Shown here: piece by piece, positions 55,521 to 64,000 of the stretch | How the letters are laid out: every line of letters begins with the position of its first letter | How positions within the stretch are numbered: the first letter of the stretch is position 1 | NCBI GenBank assembly: GCA_947458875.1 | Contig: CANGZD010000002.1 | Coordinates: 62,001-126,000, forward strand | Length of the DNA stretch: 64,000 nt | Source of the DNA: Sphingobacteriaceae bacterium | Lineage (GTDB): Bacteria > Bacteroidota > Bacteroidia > Sphingobacteriales > Sphingobacteriaceae | Direction of reading: 5' to 3' | Notes under the pieces: generated by a model | Seen by the model: the letters and a program-made list of their open reading frames with translations, nothing else | Database searches by the model: none | What the model was told of the DNA's origin: nothing | Position numbers and translations under genes: made by a program

Positions 55521-56699
55521 TTATGCTACCGAAATCATCTGTTTTTCTTCCAGCGTTTCTCTGATCTTTTCCATCATGGCCGCAGAAGTCTGCCCCCAGG
55601 ATTGTTCTGCTAAAAAGTCATCTACCAGCCTGAGCCAATCCTTGCTTTGTGCGAAAGAAAGCCTCAGCAACTCTTCGGCATGCCGGGCAAAATCTTCGGC
55701 GTTTTCGCCAATTTTCACTAAACCCATTTTACCATACGGTTGAACTACATCTCTTATAGGGGTGGAAATGACCGGCTTCGCGGCGGCCAGGTATTCAGGA
55801 GTTTTGGTGGGACTGATGTAGCGGGTAGATTCATTAATTTGAAATGGGATCAGCGCTATATCCCATTTGGAAACGTATGATGGAAGTTGTTGATAATCAA
55901 CTTGACCGGTATATAAAATATTGGTGGCCTTGGGCAGCTCATCGGCATTTATTTTAACTACGGGTCCAATCAGCTCTATCAACCATTCAGGATGTTTTTT
56001 AGCCAAATTTGCGATCAGCCGACTGTCAAATCGCTCGTCGATTACCCCAAAAAAACCAAGCTTAACCTGTTTTTTTGTCCGAGGGTACGAAGACCAAGAT
56101 TGCCGGGCTTTTTCAAAATGTTTTTTGTCGATACTGCTCGAAAAGGGATAAATATTACTGTGGAAATGTTTTTTTGCATCGAAAAGTGAAGCACCACCGG
56201 TAAAGACCAAATCTGCTTTTTTGAATAAATTTTTCTCCAGTATGCTGATATTTTCTGGTGCGAATTTGAAGGCCGACAATTCGTCCATGCAATCGTAAAT
56301 GATTAATTGCGGGTGTAGGTGTTCGGAGAAGGGCAGGGCCATGGGGGTGTAATACCAAAAGATGAATTCAGCCATATTTTGAGAAGCCAGGAGCCGGTCT
56401 AAGAGCTCTTTCTGAAGATCGCACTGCTCCTCAAAACGGAGTCCGGCGGGTAAGTGAGGCACAATTACCGATAAGTTTTTATGGATATTTTCTAAGGTGA
56501 GGTAGACCCTATCCTGGGCATCGAAAATGGGTTCTTCAACAAAATAAGTGTTAAAATTTTTGGAAAGGCGACTCAATAGTTGCTGAGGTCGCTGGAATAC
56601 AAAATTCCACCGCAGGTGAGAGAAACATAAAAGGTTTTTGGGTAGATATGGATGAGATTTGGGTTTTATCCTGTTGATTTTTAATCGAGATGCTTGCAT
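55521..56699 (-). CDS. Glycosyltransferase, GT-B type
   Basis: A 392-residue cytoplasmic glycosyltransferase with no signal or membrane segment. It opens LLCFSHLRWNFVFQRPQQLLSRLSKNFNTYFVEEP. The C-terminal Rossmann half shows KLGFFGVIDERFDSRLIANLAKKHPEWLIELIGPV, ILYTGQVDYQQLPSYVSKWDIALIPF and the donor-site acidic region SPTKTPEYLAAAKPVIST. Similar proteins are, as I recall, often found next to UDP-galactopyranose mutase, but no glf is in this window. It leads the three-gene GT/GH1-RmlD/SET unit. Confidence 0.88.
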   Translation of the reverse strand: MQASRLKINRIKPKSHPYLPKNLLCFSHLRWNFVFQRPQQLLSRLSKNFNTYFVEEPIFDAQDRVYLTLENIHKNLSVIVPHLPAGLRFEEQCDLQKELLDRLLASQNMAEFIFWYYTPMALPFSEHLHPQLIIYDCMDELSAFKFAPENISILEKNLFKKADLVFTGGASLFDAKKHFHSNIYPFSSSIDKKHFEKARQSWSSYPRTKKQVKLGFFGVIDERFDSRLIANLAKKHPEWLIELIGPVVKINADELPKATNILYTGQVDYQQLPSYVSKWDIALIPFQINESTRYISPTKTPEYLAAAKPVISTPIRDVVQPYGKMGLVKIGENAEDFARHAEELLRLSFAQSKDWLRLVDDFLAEQSWGQTSAAMMEKIRETLEEKQMISVA

Positions 56700-56790
56700 A
56701 ATGTTGTATTAAAGATTGAACCTTTAATAAACATCCATCAACAAGAATCGTTTGACCATGGTCTTTTGATTGACCTGGCCGTTCTCGATT

Positions 56791-58044
56791 TTAGGATTTT
56801 TCTTCCCAGATGGTCAGCAAATGCACTAAACTCTCTACTGCTTTCTCCATATCTTGAACTGATACCCATTCTAACTTGCTGTGAAAAGCATGTTCGCCGG
56901 CAAAAATATTGGGGCAAGGTAAGCCCATAAAAGATAATCTGGAGCCATCTGTCCCGCCACGAATGCTTTGAAGTTTGGGTTCGAGTCCGGCTCTGCGTAT
57001 GGCTTCCAAACCAAATTCCACCACTGTCGGGTGCTGATCTAGAATTTGTTTCATATTGCGGTATTGTTCCTTTACCTGGAGTTCATACTGACTTTTAGGG
57101 TAGACAATCATTACCTTTTTGGTAATTTCTTCCAAGAAATTCGCGTGGTTTTGAAGGCCCTCTTCTGTAAAATCGCGAACAATAAATTCCAAAGTAGCTT
57201 CCTCCACGGTACCGCGGATAGTCACCGGATGTAGAAATCCTTCTTTGACCTCTGTGCTCTCGGGGCTCAATCTCTCTTTTGGTAATTGAGCTATAATTTC
57301 GGCTGCAATCTTTAGGGCACTTTCCATTCTCCCCTTGGCAAACCCCGGATGTGAGCTGATGCCTCGGATGTTTATGACGATACCATCGGCCGAAAAGGTT
57401 TCATTTTCTAACGAACCCAGCGTTTCTCCGTCAACAGTGTAAGCAAAATCAGCGCCTAATTTCTGGAGGTCAACTTTATCTACGCCTCTTCCAATTTCTT
57501 CATCCGGAGTGAATAAGAGCTTCAAAGTGCCGTGTTTTATTTCAGGATGATGGATCAAAAAATTCACCACATCCATAATTTCGGCTAATCCGGCCTTATT
57601 GTCGGCACCTAAAAGAGTAGTCCCGCTGGCGGTAATGATGTCATTCCCGATTTGTGCTTGCAGATCAGGATGTTCTTTCAGTCGTAAAACCTGACTTGGA
57701 TCATCGGGTAGCACCAGATCTTGACCCTGATAGTTAGGGTGGATGATGGGTTTAACCTCCTTGCCGCTGCAATCGGGCGAGGTATCCATATGAGAACACA
57801 AACAGATTACCGGGACCGATTTATTCGTATTTGCAGGAATTGTGGCATATACATAGCCATGCTCATCTAGATGCGCATCCGCGATGCCCATTTCGAGTAA
57901 TTCTTGCACCAGAAGGCGTCCCAAGTCCTTTTGTTTTTCGGTAGATGGACAGGTAGTTGAGTAGGGATCTGATTGCGTATCGATCCTTACATATTTTAGA
58001 AATCTGCTTGATGCTGTATAGTTATATTTTTTTAGTGCTTCCAT
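56791..58044 (-). CDS. pepT: Peptidase T (tripeptidase)
   Basis: PepT removes the N-terminal residue from tripeptides in the cytoplasm using two zinc ions. The 417-residue M20 protein shows the first metal ligand in CLCSHMDTSPDCSG, the bridging region TLLGADNKAGLAEIM, the catalytic glutamate in LLFTPDEEIGRGVD, and the late histidine in GEHAFHSKLEWV. GGTDGSRLSFMGLPCPNIFAG is a PepT signature. It stands alone, divergent from the M14 peptidase gene, with a 91-bp gap to the glycosyltransferase gene downstream. Confidence 0.96.
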   Translation of the reverse strand: MEALKKYNYTASSRFLKYVRIDTQSDPYSTTCPSTEKQKDLGRLLVQELLEMGIADAHLDEHGYVYATIPANTNKSVPVICLCSHMDTSPDCSGKEVKPIIHPNYQGQDLVLPDDPSQVLRLKEHPDLQAQIGNDIITASGTTLLGADNKAGLAEIMDVVNFLIHHPEIKHGTLKLLFTPDEEIGRGVDKVDLQKLGADFAYTVDGETLGSLENETFSADGIVINIRGISSHPGFAKGRMESALKIAAEIIAQLPKERLSPESTEVKEGFLHPVTIRGTVEEATLEFIVRDFTEEGLQNHANFLEEITKKVMIVYPKSQYELQVKEQYRNMKQILDQHPTVVEFGLEAIRRAGLEPKLQSIRGGTDGSRLSFMGLPCPNIFAGEHAFHSKLEWVSVQDMEKAVESLVHLLTIWEEKS

Positions 58045-58125
58045 AGGCTCTCCCGGGAGGTAAATTTAAAATAAATGTATACCTTTTGCTATGCTGATTT
58101 TACACAGCTAATAGTCAACAAATAA

Positions 58126-58133
58126 TATCTTTG
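58126..58133 (+). promoter_or_regulatory. Candidate -7 element (TATCTTTG) at the M14 peptidase gene
   Basis: An exact TAnnTTTG match ends only five bases before the ATG at 58139. If used, the transcript would start at or next to the start codon, giving an almost leaderless mRNA. No good TTTG lies at the right distance upstream, so this remains weak. Confidence 0.3.
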
Positions 58134-58138
58134 GTGAT

Positions 58139-59863
58139 ATGAAAAAAATCTTTTTGCTTGGATTTTCCGTTTTAATGGTACTGAGTGTGTATGCCCAGTT
58201 TACTCCATTTGAACGCGATCAGTATAAAAATACCACCGCAACTTATGCAGAAGCCATCAGTTATTATCAGCAATTAGATCAAAAGTTTGATCAATTGAAA
58301 ATGATTACTTGTGGGCCAACAGATAGCGGTAAGCCACTCCACCTGGCGGTTTTGTCAAAAAATAAAGTGTTTGATCCTGTCAAACTTCGTCAGCAAAACA
58401 AACGGGTTATTCTGATCAATAATGGCATACATCCTGGGGAACCGGAAGGTATTGATGCCAGCATGATGCTGGTTCGTGATTTGCTGAAAAATAATGCGGT
58501 ACCCGATAATGTGGTACTTTGTTTCATACCTATCTATAATATTGACGGCAGTTTGAATAGGTCTTCCACTTCGAGAGCAAATCAGAATGGTCCGCAGGCT
58601 TACGGATTTAGGGGTAATGCTCAAAATCTTGATTTGAATCGCGATTTCATCAAAACGGATTCCAAAAACTCACGATCTTTTCAGGAAATTTTTAACACCT
58701 GGCAGCCCGATATTTTCATCGATAACCATACTAGTAATGGTGCCGATTATCAGTATGTGATGACTTTAATTGATACGCAACAGGATAAATTGTGCCCCAT
58801 TTTAGCAGATTTCATGTCTAATAAACTCACGCCGGCCATCTTCAAACAAATGAAAACTGCCGGTTGGGAAATGACACCTTACGTGGATCATATTAAAGAA
58901 ACACCCGATGAAGGGATCCGTGCTTTTTTGGAGATTCCCCGCTTTAGTACAGGTTATGCGGCGCTTCATCAAACCATGGGATATGTCCCCGAAACACACA
59001 TGCTCAAACCTTTTAAACAAAGGGTAGAAGCTACATACGCCCTCATGCAAACTTTCATCAACTATACTGAGGAGCACGCAGTAGAAGTGGGAGTGGTTAG
59101 AAAAAGAGCGCTGGATGCAGCCAAACAACAAAAGCAATTTGCATTAAGCTGGAAATTAGATGAGAGCAGGGTAGATAGCTTTGAATTCAAGGGTTATGAA
59201 GCCGGCCGCAAGCCTAGCGAGATCAGTGGAGAACCTCGCTTGTTCTATGATCGAGCGAAACCTTACCAAAAAAACATTCCCTGGTTTAAACATTATCAAT
59301 CTACATTAAGTGTAAATGCACCAGTGGCTTATATCATTCCGCAAGCTTGGCAAAAAGTGATTGATTTGTTGAGATTGAACGGTGTGCAGCTGGAAAGGTT
59401 AAAAAAAGACACCTTGATGAATGTAGAGATGTATTACATCACGGATTACAAAAGTCCGGCCAGACCCTATGAAGGTCATTATCTTCATACGCAGGTCAAG
59501 GTAAACCCGGTAAAACAATCGGTTCGCTTTTATGAGGGTGATTATGTGGTAAGGGTAAATCAGTCTCAAAATCGATACATCGTAGAAACACTGGAACCGC
59601 AAGGTGTCGATTCTTTTTTTGCCTGGAACTTTTTTGACTCCACATTGAGCCAGAAAGAGTATTTTTCGGCTTATGTTTTTGAAGATACGGGCGCTGAAAT
59701 TTTGAAAAAGAACCCTGAGCTAAGAAAACAGTTGGAGGAGGAAAAAGCCAAAAATGAACCGTTATATAAAAGCGGTTCCGCTCAATTAGATTGGGTTTAT
59801 CGCCACTCAGATTATCTGGAGAAAACTTTCATGCGTTATCCTATTGGAAGAATATTAAACTAG
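58139..59863 (+). CDS. Secreted M14-family zinc carboxypeptidase
   Basis: A 574-residue exported metallopeptidase with signal peptide (IFLLGFSVLMVLSVYAQ). The zinc ligands are H98 and E101 in NNGIHPGEPEG and H197 in FIDNHTSNG, in M14 order. GNAQNLDLNRDFIKTDSKNSRSFQEIF lies between them, with the substrate-binding Asn/Arg. The C-terminal 250 residues form a further domain (PVAYIIPQAWQKVIDLLRLNGVQLERL) common in large Bacteroidota M14 proteins. It probably trims peptides in the periplasm. The rhomboid gene starts two bases after its stop. Confidence 0.92.
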   Translation: MKKIFLLGFSVLMVLSVYAQFTPFERDQYKNTTATYAEAISYYQQLDQKFDQLKMITCGPTDSGKPLHLAVLSKNKVFDPVKLRQQNKRVILINNGIHPGEPEGIDASMMLVRDLLKNNAVPDNVVLCFIPIYNIDGSLNRSSTSRANQNGPQAYGFRGNAQNLDLNRDFIKTDSKNSRSFQEIFNTWQPDIFIDNHTSNGADYQYVMTLIDTQQDKLCPILADFMSNKLTPAIFKQMKTAGWEMTPYVDHIKETPDEGIRAFLEIPRFSTGYAALHQTMGYVPETHMLKPFKQRVEATYALMQTFINYTEEHAVEVGVVRKRALDAAKQQKQFALSWKLDESRVDSFEFKGYEAGRKPSEISGEPRLFYDRAKPYQKNIPWFKHYQSTLSVNAPVAYIIPQAWQKVIDLLRLNGVQLERLKKDTLMNVEMYYITDYKSPARPYEGHYLHTQVKVNPVKQSVRFYEGDYVVRVNQSQNRYIVETLEPQGVDSFFAWNFFDSTLSQKEYFSAYVFEDTGAEILKKNPELRKQLEEEKAKNEPLYKSGSAQLDWVYRHSDYLEKTFMRYPIGRILN

Positions 59864-59865
59864 CT

Positions 59866-60504
59866 ATGCAAGAATACATCACCCAAACCCCTGTTGCCAG
59901 TATCATTTTTCTGTTCACTGTCGTGACCAGTATCTATGCATTTTCTAATCAGGAGATATATGGCAAATTTATGCTACACCCTTACAGCCTTAGTCGCGGG
60001 CAAAAAATATATACACTCCTTACAAGTGGTCTCATTCATAAGGACTGGACGCATCTACTTTTTAATATGCTGTCTTTCTATTTTTTTGCTTTTCCGCTCG
60101 AAAGAACACTGGTCTCCATCAGTGCTTGGGGCCATCTTCATTTCGGATTAATTTACCTACTCAGTTTGGTGCTGAGCGATGTGAGTTCCATTGCAAAACA
60201 CAAAGAGCATTTCTGGTATCATAGTTTGGGTGCCTCAGGAGCGGTTTGTGCGGTGGTTTTCAGCTATATTTTGTTTTATCCATTAACCAAAATGCTGATT
60301 TTACCTATCCCTATTCCGATACCAGCGGTTTTATATGGATTTTTGTTTTTAGGATACTGCTGGTACGCTTCGCGGCATTCCAGCGATCACATCAATCATG
60401 ATGCCCACTTTTATGGAGCATTAACCGGTATTTTGATCACAGTCATTCTTCACCCGGATATTGTACCCTATTTTATAGGGCAACTAACGGGAAGCAGGAT
60501 TTAA
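59866..60504 (+). CDS. Rhomboid-family intramembrane serine protease
   Basis: A 212-residue polytopic membrane protein with six hydrophobic segments. The rhomboid hallmarks are present: HLLFN (H63, N67) on the second helix, the catalytic serine S124 in LGASGAV, and the catalytic histidine H181 in AHFYGALTG with GxxxG packing. Rhomboids cut single-span membrane proteins. The track ORF starts 25 codons earlier inside the M14 gene; I use MQEYITQTP. Its end overlaps the convergent 325-residue gene by four bases. Confidence 0.93.
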   Translation: MQEYITQTPVASIIFLFTVVTSIYAFSNQEIYGKFMLHPYSLSRGQKIYTLLTSGLIHKDWTHLLFNMLSFYFFAFPLERTLVSISAWGHLHFGLIYLLSLVLSDVSSIAKHKEHFWYHSLGASGAVCAVVFSYILFYPLTKMLILPIPIPIPAVLYGFLFLGYCWYASRHSSDHINHDAHFYGALTGILITVILHPDIVPYFIGQLTGSRI

Positions 60505-61478
60505 ATCGATAAATTCTGCTTGAATTCTCCCTGTTCATCCAGCAAAAAGCTTAGCGGATTTTCGGGATCTTTGATGATTTCGAGCAATAGATATCCCCAG
60601 GGCTTCCAGAAATTCTCCAGAACCTGGCCGTAAGTCTTGTTTTCCCAATGGTCGAATATAGGTTTCGAACTGATTCCCTGAAGGGGCATCGCTTCTATAA
60701 ATATGGCTTCATTGGTAGGTAATACGGTGTATTCTGGCAATCGGTTAAAGAGGTAGGCCGAGTAGAAAAAACGGGCACATATTTCTTCGAATTGGATCGG
60801 CTGCAAGCTATGATTCGAAATTTTTTGTAAAATGTCCCGGTGATAGGCCGAATTGGCTCCGTTGTCTTGCAGGCAGGCAATGATGCCAAAATCGCCAGCC
60901 CTTAAGCTAAAACTCAGGGTGTTAATTTCATCGCGATAGCTGAAAAAGTCTCGTTCCTGATCGAGCTTAAATAGACAGATGCTCCAGGGATTTACATCTT
61001 CAAAAACAATGGGTCTGATCAAAGATTGCAGCATGAGGTGCAACTTAGAGAACTTAAACTGTAGCGATTGCGATAAGTTAAAACTTTCTCCCTGCGCCGC
61101 TTGTTGACGCATACCTTGTCTGATTTCATGATAAATGATGCCATAAACCAATTTGGCAATCCATTGAAAAAGTGTTTGTTCGGGTAATGTTTTTAATCCG
61201 CTGTAGCCAGCTGCAAAAGCTTTTTCAATTTCCAACTCAAGCGGTTCCAGGAATTGTTCATTGATATCTGTTGCACATGGAATTTTAATGTCTTTATAGG
61301 TAGTGATGCTTTCATCCAGCAGTTTAAATGCTTTTTCCTCCAAGCCAAAACGCTGGATGAACCACAGCGGGAAAACGCTGATGCTTTCTTCGCTTGATTG
61401 CAGCTTTTTGCCGCTTAAAAAGCAATGCTGATGACCGAACTGGAAATTTCTAAAAGGTTCATACAAAGGCGCTACCAT
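60501..61478 (-). CDS. Hypothetical protein
   Basis: A 325-residue soluble protein that I do not recognise. The N-terminus has FGHQHCFLSGKKLQSSEESISVFPLWFIQRFGL, with clustered His/Cys that look a little like a degenerate metal or HNH-type entry, but no full motif follows. The rest is mainly alpha-helical, with LFQWIAKLVYGIIYHEIRQGMRQQAAQG and LQFKFSKLHLMLQSLI. There is no signal peptide or membrane helix. It is convergent with the rhomboid gene (four-base overlap) and divergent from the epimerase gene across 72 bp. Confidence 0.75.
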   Translation of the reverse strand: MVAPLYEPFRNFQFGHQHCFLSGKKLQSSEESISVFPLWFIQRFGLEEKAFKLLDESITTYKDIKIPCATDINEQFLEPLELEIEKAFAAGYSGLKTLPEQTLFQWIAKLVYGIIYHEIRQGMRQQAAQGESFNLSQSLQFKFSKLHLMLQSLIRPIVFEDVNPWSICLFKLDQERDFFSYRDEINTLSFSLRAGDFGIIACLQDNGANSAYHRDILQKISNHSLQPIQFEEICARFFYSAYLFNRLPEYTVLPTNEAIFIEAMPLQGISSKPIFDHWENKTYGQVLENFWKPWGYLLLEIIKDPENPLSFLLDEQGEFKQNLSI

Positions 61479-61550
61479 GCTTCAAAGGTAAACAATTGGC
61501 CCGATTGCCGGATTTTTTCAGTTAATTAGCGATGTAAGCCAAGTGTAAAA

Positions 61551-62564
61551 ATGAGCATCCGAATACACGCCAAACCCTTCGAGTTATTGTTGAAATACCC
61601 TTTCAGTATTTCCGGATATAGCCGTAAGAGTACTCCTCTGATGCTTTTGGAGCTCGAATTAGATGGCTTAATCGGTTTTGGGGAAGCATCTATGGTGCCT
61701 TATCATGGAGAAAATCCTGCCACCGCTTCTGAATTTCTTTCAAAAGTAAAACTCGATTGGCTTCAACCGCCCTTTAATTTTGATGAGCTTAGGGTCTATT
61801 TAGATGGCCTGGCTCCCGGGAATTCGAACATCAAAGCAGCTATCGACATTGCCCTACACGATTTGCAAGGCAAGCTGGATAACAAACCATGTTACACTTA
61901 TTTTGGTTCAAATCCTGAGCACATGCCGCTGACGTCTATCACTATCGGCATGGACAGCCCTGCAGTGATTTTACAGAAAGTAAAAGATGCTGAACCAGCA
62001 CATATTCTCAAAGTGAAACTGGGCGGCGATGAAGACAAAAGGCTCATTGAAACTATTCGTTCTGTTTGTGATAAGCCTTTGTTTGTAGATGCCAACCAAG
62101 GTTGGAGAGACCGCACACATGCATTAGAAATGGTCCATTGGCTGCAAGAGCAGGGGGTGCTGCTCATCGAGCAGCCCTTGGATAAAAGCAATTGGGACGA
62201 TAATGCTTGGATAACCGAACATAGTCCTATTCCGATTTTGGGAGATGAATCTATTCAGCGTTTGGCCGATGTGGATAAAGCAAAAGGAGTTTACCACGGC
62301 ATCAATATCAAACTGATGAAAAGTGCCGGTATGCAAGAAGCCTTTCAAATGATAAAGCGTGCCCGTGAACTGGACTTAAAAATCCTGATAGGCTGCATGA
62401 GTGAGACTTCCTGTGCCACCCTGGCTGCCGCCGCATTAGCTCCACTTTGCGATTGGGCCGATTTAGATGGACCCTTCCTCACTAAAAATAATCCTTTCCC
62501 TAATCCAAAATTTAAAAATGGGAAGTGGGTGCTGAATAATTTACCGGGCTTGGGAGTTTTTTAA
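61551..62564 (+). CDS. Dipeptide epimerase (enolase superfamily)
   Basis: A 337-residue muconate-lactonising-type enolase-superfamily protein. The two catalytic lysines lie in HILKVKLGGDED and NIKLMKSAG. The metal ligands are Asp in LFVDANQGWRD, Glu in LIEQPLD and Asp in ILGDESIQ. The GCMSETSCATLAAAALAPLCDWADLDGPFL tail is typical of L-Ala-D/L-Glu epimerases. It would convert L-Ala-D-Glu from murein into L-Ala-L-Glu for reuse, or epimerise other dipeptides. Its end overlaps the convergent SPFH gene by four bases. Confidence 0.92.
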   Translation: MSIRIHAKPFELLLKYPFSISGYSRKSTPLMLLELELDGLIGFGEASMVPYHGENPATASEFLSKVKLDWLQPPFNFDELRVYLDGLAPGNSNIKAAIDIALHDLQGKLDNKPCYTYFGSNPEHMPLTSITIGMDSPAVILQKVKDAEPAHILKVKLGGDEDKRLIETIRSVCDKPLFVDANQGWRDRTHALEMVHWLQEQGVLLIEQPLDKSNWDDNAWITEHSPIPILGDESIQRLADVDKAKGVYHGINIKLMKSAGMQEAFQMIKRARELDLKILIGCMSETSCATLAAAALAPLCDWADLDGPFLTKNNPFPNPKFKNGKWVLNNLPGLGVF

Positions 62565-63466
62565 TTACCTCCAATTAATATGGGTGCAGTTTTACCATTA
62601 CCCATAATGATAATTTTGGCATTGGGTGATTGCGCCAGTTCCTTTTGCGCCTTGATGGCCTCGTACTGTAACTGCTTGTCACTCAAACCGGTCGATAAAA
62701 TTCGCTGGTAATCGGCAATACCTTGTGCTTCCACTCTTTTACGCTCGGCTTCCTGACGTTCTTTCTGCAAAACGAAAGTCATTTTTTGTGCTTCCTGCTC
62801 TGCGTTGATTTTAGATTCGATGGTTTTTTTAACAGATTCAGGCAAGGTGATGTTTCTTACTAGTAATTGTTCTAAAGCCAAACCCCTTTTAGCAAAACTT
62901 TCGCCAATGGTTTTATAAATTTTGTCTTGAAATTCCTGTCTTTTGGTAGAATATAAAGCAACCGCATCGTAATAAACTGCATTATCGCGAATGGCAGTTC
63001 GGCTAACCGGACGTACAATCTTATCTACATAATCGCGGCCAATTTCTTTTAAAATCCGAGGAGTTTCATTTGCGTTTACCCTGTATAGTACCGATAAATC
63101 AATAATCACCTCCAAGCCATCAGATGAAAGTACACGAATGGCGTCATCGCCAGATTTAGTTCCTTCATCATGGATGCCAGACATGGTGTAGTTCTGTGTC
63201 TTTACATCAAAATTAGTCACCTCTACCAATGGATTGATCACATTCAGACCACTATACAACACATCATCTTCCACCTTGCCAAATAGGGTTTTAACCCCAA
63301 CTTGTCCGGCATCAATTACCTTGAACATGGAAGAAGAGGCACCAACTATTAATAATACAATTCCCGCAATCCGGATGGTGCCAGCCAAACGCGTTAGCGG
63401 GCTTTCCTGGCGTGCAGCCTGTATGCCAAAAATGAGTAAAACTGAACCGATGAATAGTAGAATCAT
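62561..63466 (-). CDS. SPFH/prohibitin-like (band 7) membrane protein
   Basis: A 301-residue protein anchored by one or two N-terminal membrane segments (ILLFIGSVLLIFGIQAA, IRIAGIVLLIVGASSSMFKV). The band 7 domain follows (IDAGQVGVKTLFGKVEDDVLYSGLNVINPLVEVTNFDVKTQNYT...VIDLSVLYRV). Its end is a coiled coil (KINAEQEAQKMTFVLQKERQEAERKRVEAQGIADYQRIL) as in prohibitins. Such proteins form large membrane scaffolds, often around FtsH-type proteases. It is followed upstream on the same strand by a small membrane protein gene and a rhodanese gene. Confidence 0.92.
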   Translation of the reverse strand: MILLFIGSVLLIFGIQAARQESPLTRLAGTIRIAGIVLLIVGASSSMFKVIDAGQVGVKTLFGKVEDDVLYSGLNVINPLVEVTNFDVKTQNYTMSGIHDEGTKSGDDAIRVLSSDGLEVIIDLSVLYRVNANETPRILKEIGRDYVDKIVRPVSRTAIRDNAVYYDAVALYSTKRQEFQDKIYKTIGESFAKRGLALEQLLVRNITLPESVKKTIESKINAEQEAQKMTFVLQKERQEAERKRVEAQGIADYQRILSTGLSDKQLQYEAIKAQKELAQSPNAKIIIMGNGKTAPILIGGN

Positions 63467-63495
63467 GTCTAATTATATTGATAAATTATTAAAAA

Positions 63496-63684
63496 TTATT
63501 TTTTCTGGGCAGTTTCACGAACCTTTTTGATCAATCTGATCTTCAAAAATATCAGTAGTGCCAAAGAGAAAATACTAGCAGCGAGCATTCCGTAAACACC
63601 GTTTTTAAATGCCCAGTAGGCGCTCATCCCCATGCTGAAAATACCAATATTGAGCCCCACATTGGCTAAAATTTTCCAGATCAT
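63496..63684 (-). CDS. Small two-helix membrane protein (DUF6358-like?)
   Basis: A protein of about 62 residues with two membrane helices (ILANVGLNIGIFSMGMSAYWAF and YGMLAASIFSLALLIFLKI) and a basic tail (RLIKKVRETAQKK). The layout resembles small Bacteroidota proteins I recall under DUF6358, but this is uncertain. The track start at 63696 overlaps the rhodanese stop; the second ATG at 63684 leaves one base between them, and either is possible. It is probably co-transcribed with the rhodanese gene, and the SPFH gene follows 29 bp later. Confidence 0.7.
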   Translation of the reverse strand: MIWKILANVGLNIGIFSMGMSAYWAFKNGVYGMLAASIFSLALLIFLKIRLIKKVRETAQKK

Positions 63685-63685
63685 T

Positions 63686-64000
63686 TTAGTAAACATTCAT
63701 GCCCGGTTCTATTTCGGCCGCCCAGGCCAAAATGCCACCCTTTAAATTATATAAATTTTGAAAACCCTGACTTTCCAGCTGCATAATCGCCGCTGCACTA
63801 CGAGCGCCGCTACGGCAATGTACAATAACTGGCTTATCTCTGGCAATCTTCTCGGTCTCTACCAAAATATTAGCAAGAGGAATGTGTAAACCTTGCAGAT
63901 TTGAAACCTCGTATTCGAAAGCTTCTCTTACATCAATCAATTGGAAATCTCCCTGCTGGTCGATCTTCTTTTTTAACTCTTGTACGGTTATTTCTTTCAT
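63686..64000 (-). CDS. Single-domain rhodanese-like sulfurtransferase
   Basis: A 104-residue rhodanese fold. The active-site loop is HCRSGARSAA with the catalytic cysteine C62, preceded by FQLIDVREAFEYE and followed by LKGGILAWAAEI. Single-domain rhodaneses carry sulfur as a persulfide and take part in thiosulfate or cyanide chemistry or in sulfur delivery; the partner is unknown. The ATG lies exactly at the window edge, so the gene appears complete, although an upstream start cannot be excluded. Confidence 0.92.
   Translation of the reverse strand: MKEITVQELKKKIDQQGDFQLIDVREAFEYEVSNLQGLHIPLANILVETEKIARDKPVIVHCRSGARSAAAIMQLESQGFQNLYNLKGGILAWAAEIEPGMNVY

Overview
The window reads as a chromosomal segment of a Bacteroidota bacterium, most likely a Sphingobacteriaceae relative such as Pedobacter. 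Several things point that way. Start codons lack Shine-Dalgarno sequences. Several promoters show the -33 TTTG / -7 TAnnTTTG pattern. A secreted subtilase carries a type IX secretion sorting domain. The neutral membrane, RND and OmpA/TSP3 proteins also look like that phylum. Genes are densely packed on both strands. I saw no rRNA, CRISPR array, insertion sequence or prophage. Family assignments rest on motifs read by eye, not on database searches.

Region 1 (1-9.0 kb) is housekeeping. It holds a cut-off YceD-like gene, pdxA, rsmA with an overlapping 2-hydroxyacid dehydrogenase, greA-HIT, ruvC, a GAF/PP2C (SpoIIE-type) phosphatase, rnhB, and gcvT-comB. It ends with a 58-bp palindromic repeat before a MazG-like gene. 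Region 2 (8.7-15.2 kb, minus strand) runs metH-metF-rsgA-dtd-mazG. It is headed by a clear SAM-I riboswitch whose expression platform appears to fold the metH start codon into the loop of an 11-bp hairpin. Region 3 (15.3-20.0 kb, minus strand) is era-der-murQ-hypothetical, ending unexpectedly in a GH53 galactanase lipoprotein.

Region 4 (20.1-27.7 kb, plus strand) begins with tRNA-fMet and tRNA-Glu. It continues with a galactan-utilisation operon: a secreted GH2-GH53 fusion (beta-galactosidase plus endo-galactanase in one chain), galactokinase, an aldo/keto reductase and a sodium/solute symporter. Together these can cut beta-1,4-galactan, import galactose and phosphorylate it. Region 5 (27.7-38.7 kb, minus strand) holds a T9SS-sorted subtilase coupled to a fibronectin-type lipoprotein, a single-domain response regulator and a complete RND efflux system. 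Region 6 (38.7-49.7 kb) holds an M61 protease, an acyl-CoA ligase, a small envelope/membrane cluster (YtxH, holin-like, AI-2E-type permease), OmpA, an NtrC-type regulator, and enoyl-CoA hydratase with a lone B12-binding subunit.

Region 7 (49.8-64 kb) holds glnS and a thioesterase, then a candidate structured RNA and a DUF892 protein. Next is an unusual minus-strand trio: a glycosyltransferase, a GH1-RmlD fusion and a SET-domain protein. The window ends with pepT, an M14 peptidase, a rhomboid protease, a dipeptide epimerase, an SPFH protein, a small membrane protein and a rhodanese. The items most worth a second look are the metH leader architecture, the candidate ncRNA near 52.1 kb, the GH1-RmlD/SET/GT trio and the GH2-GH53 fusion.
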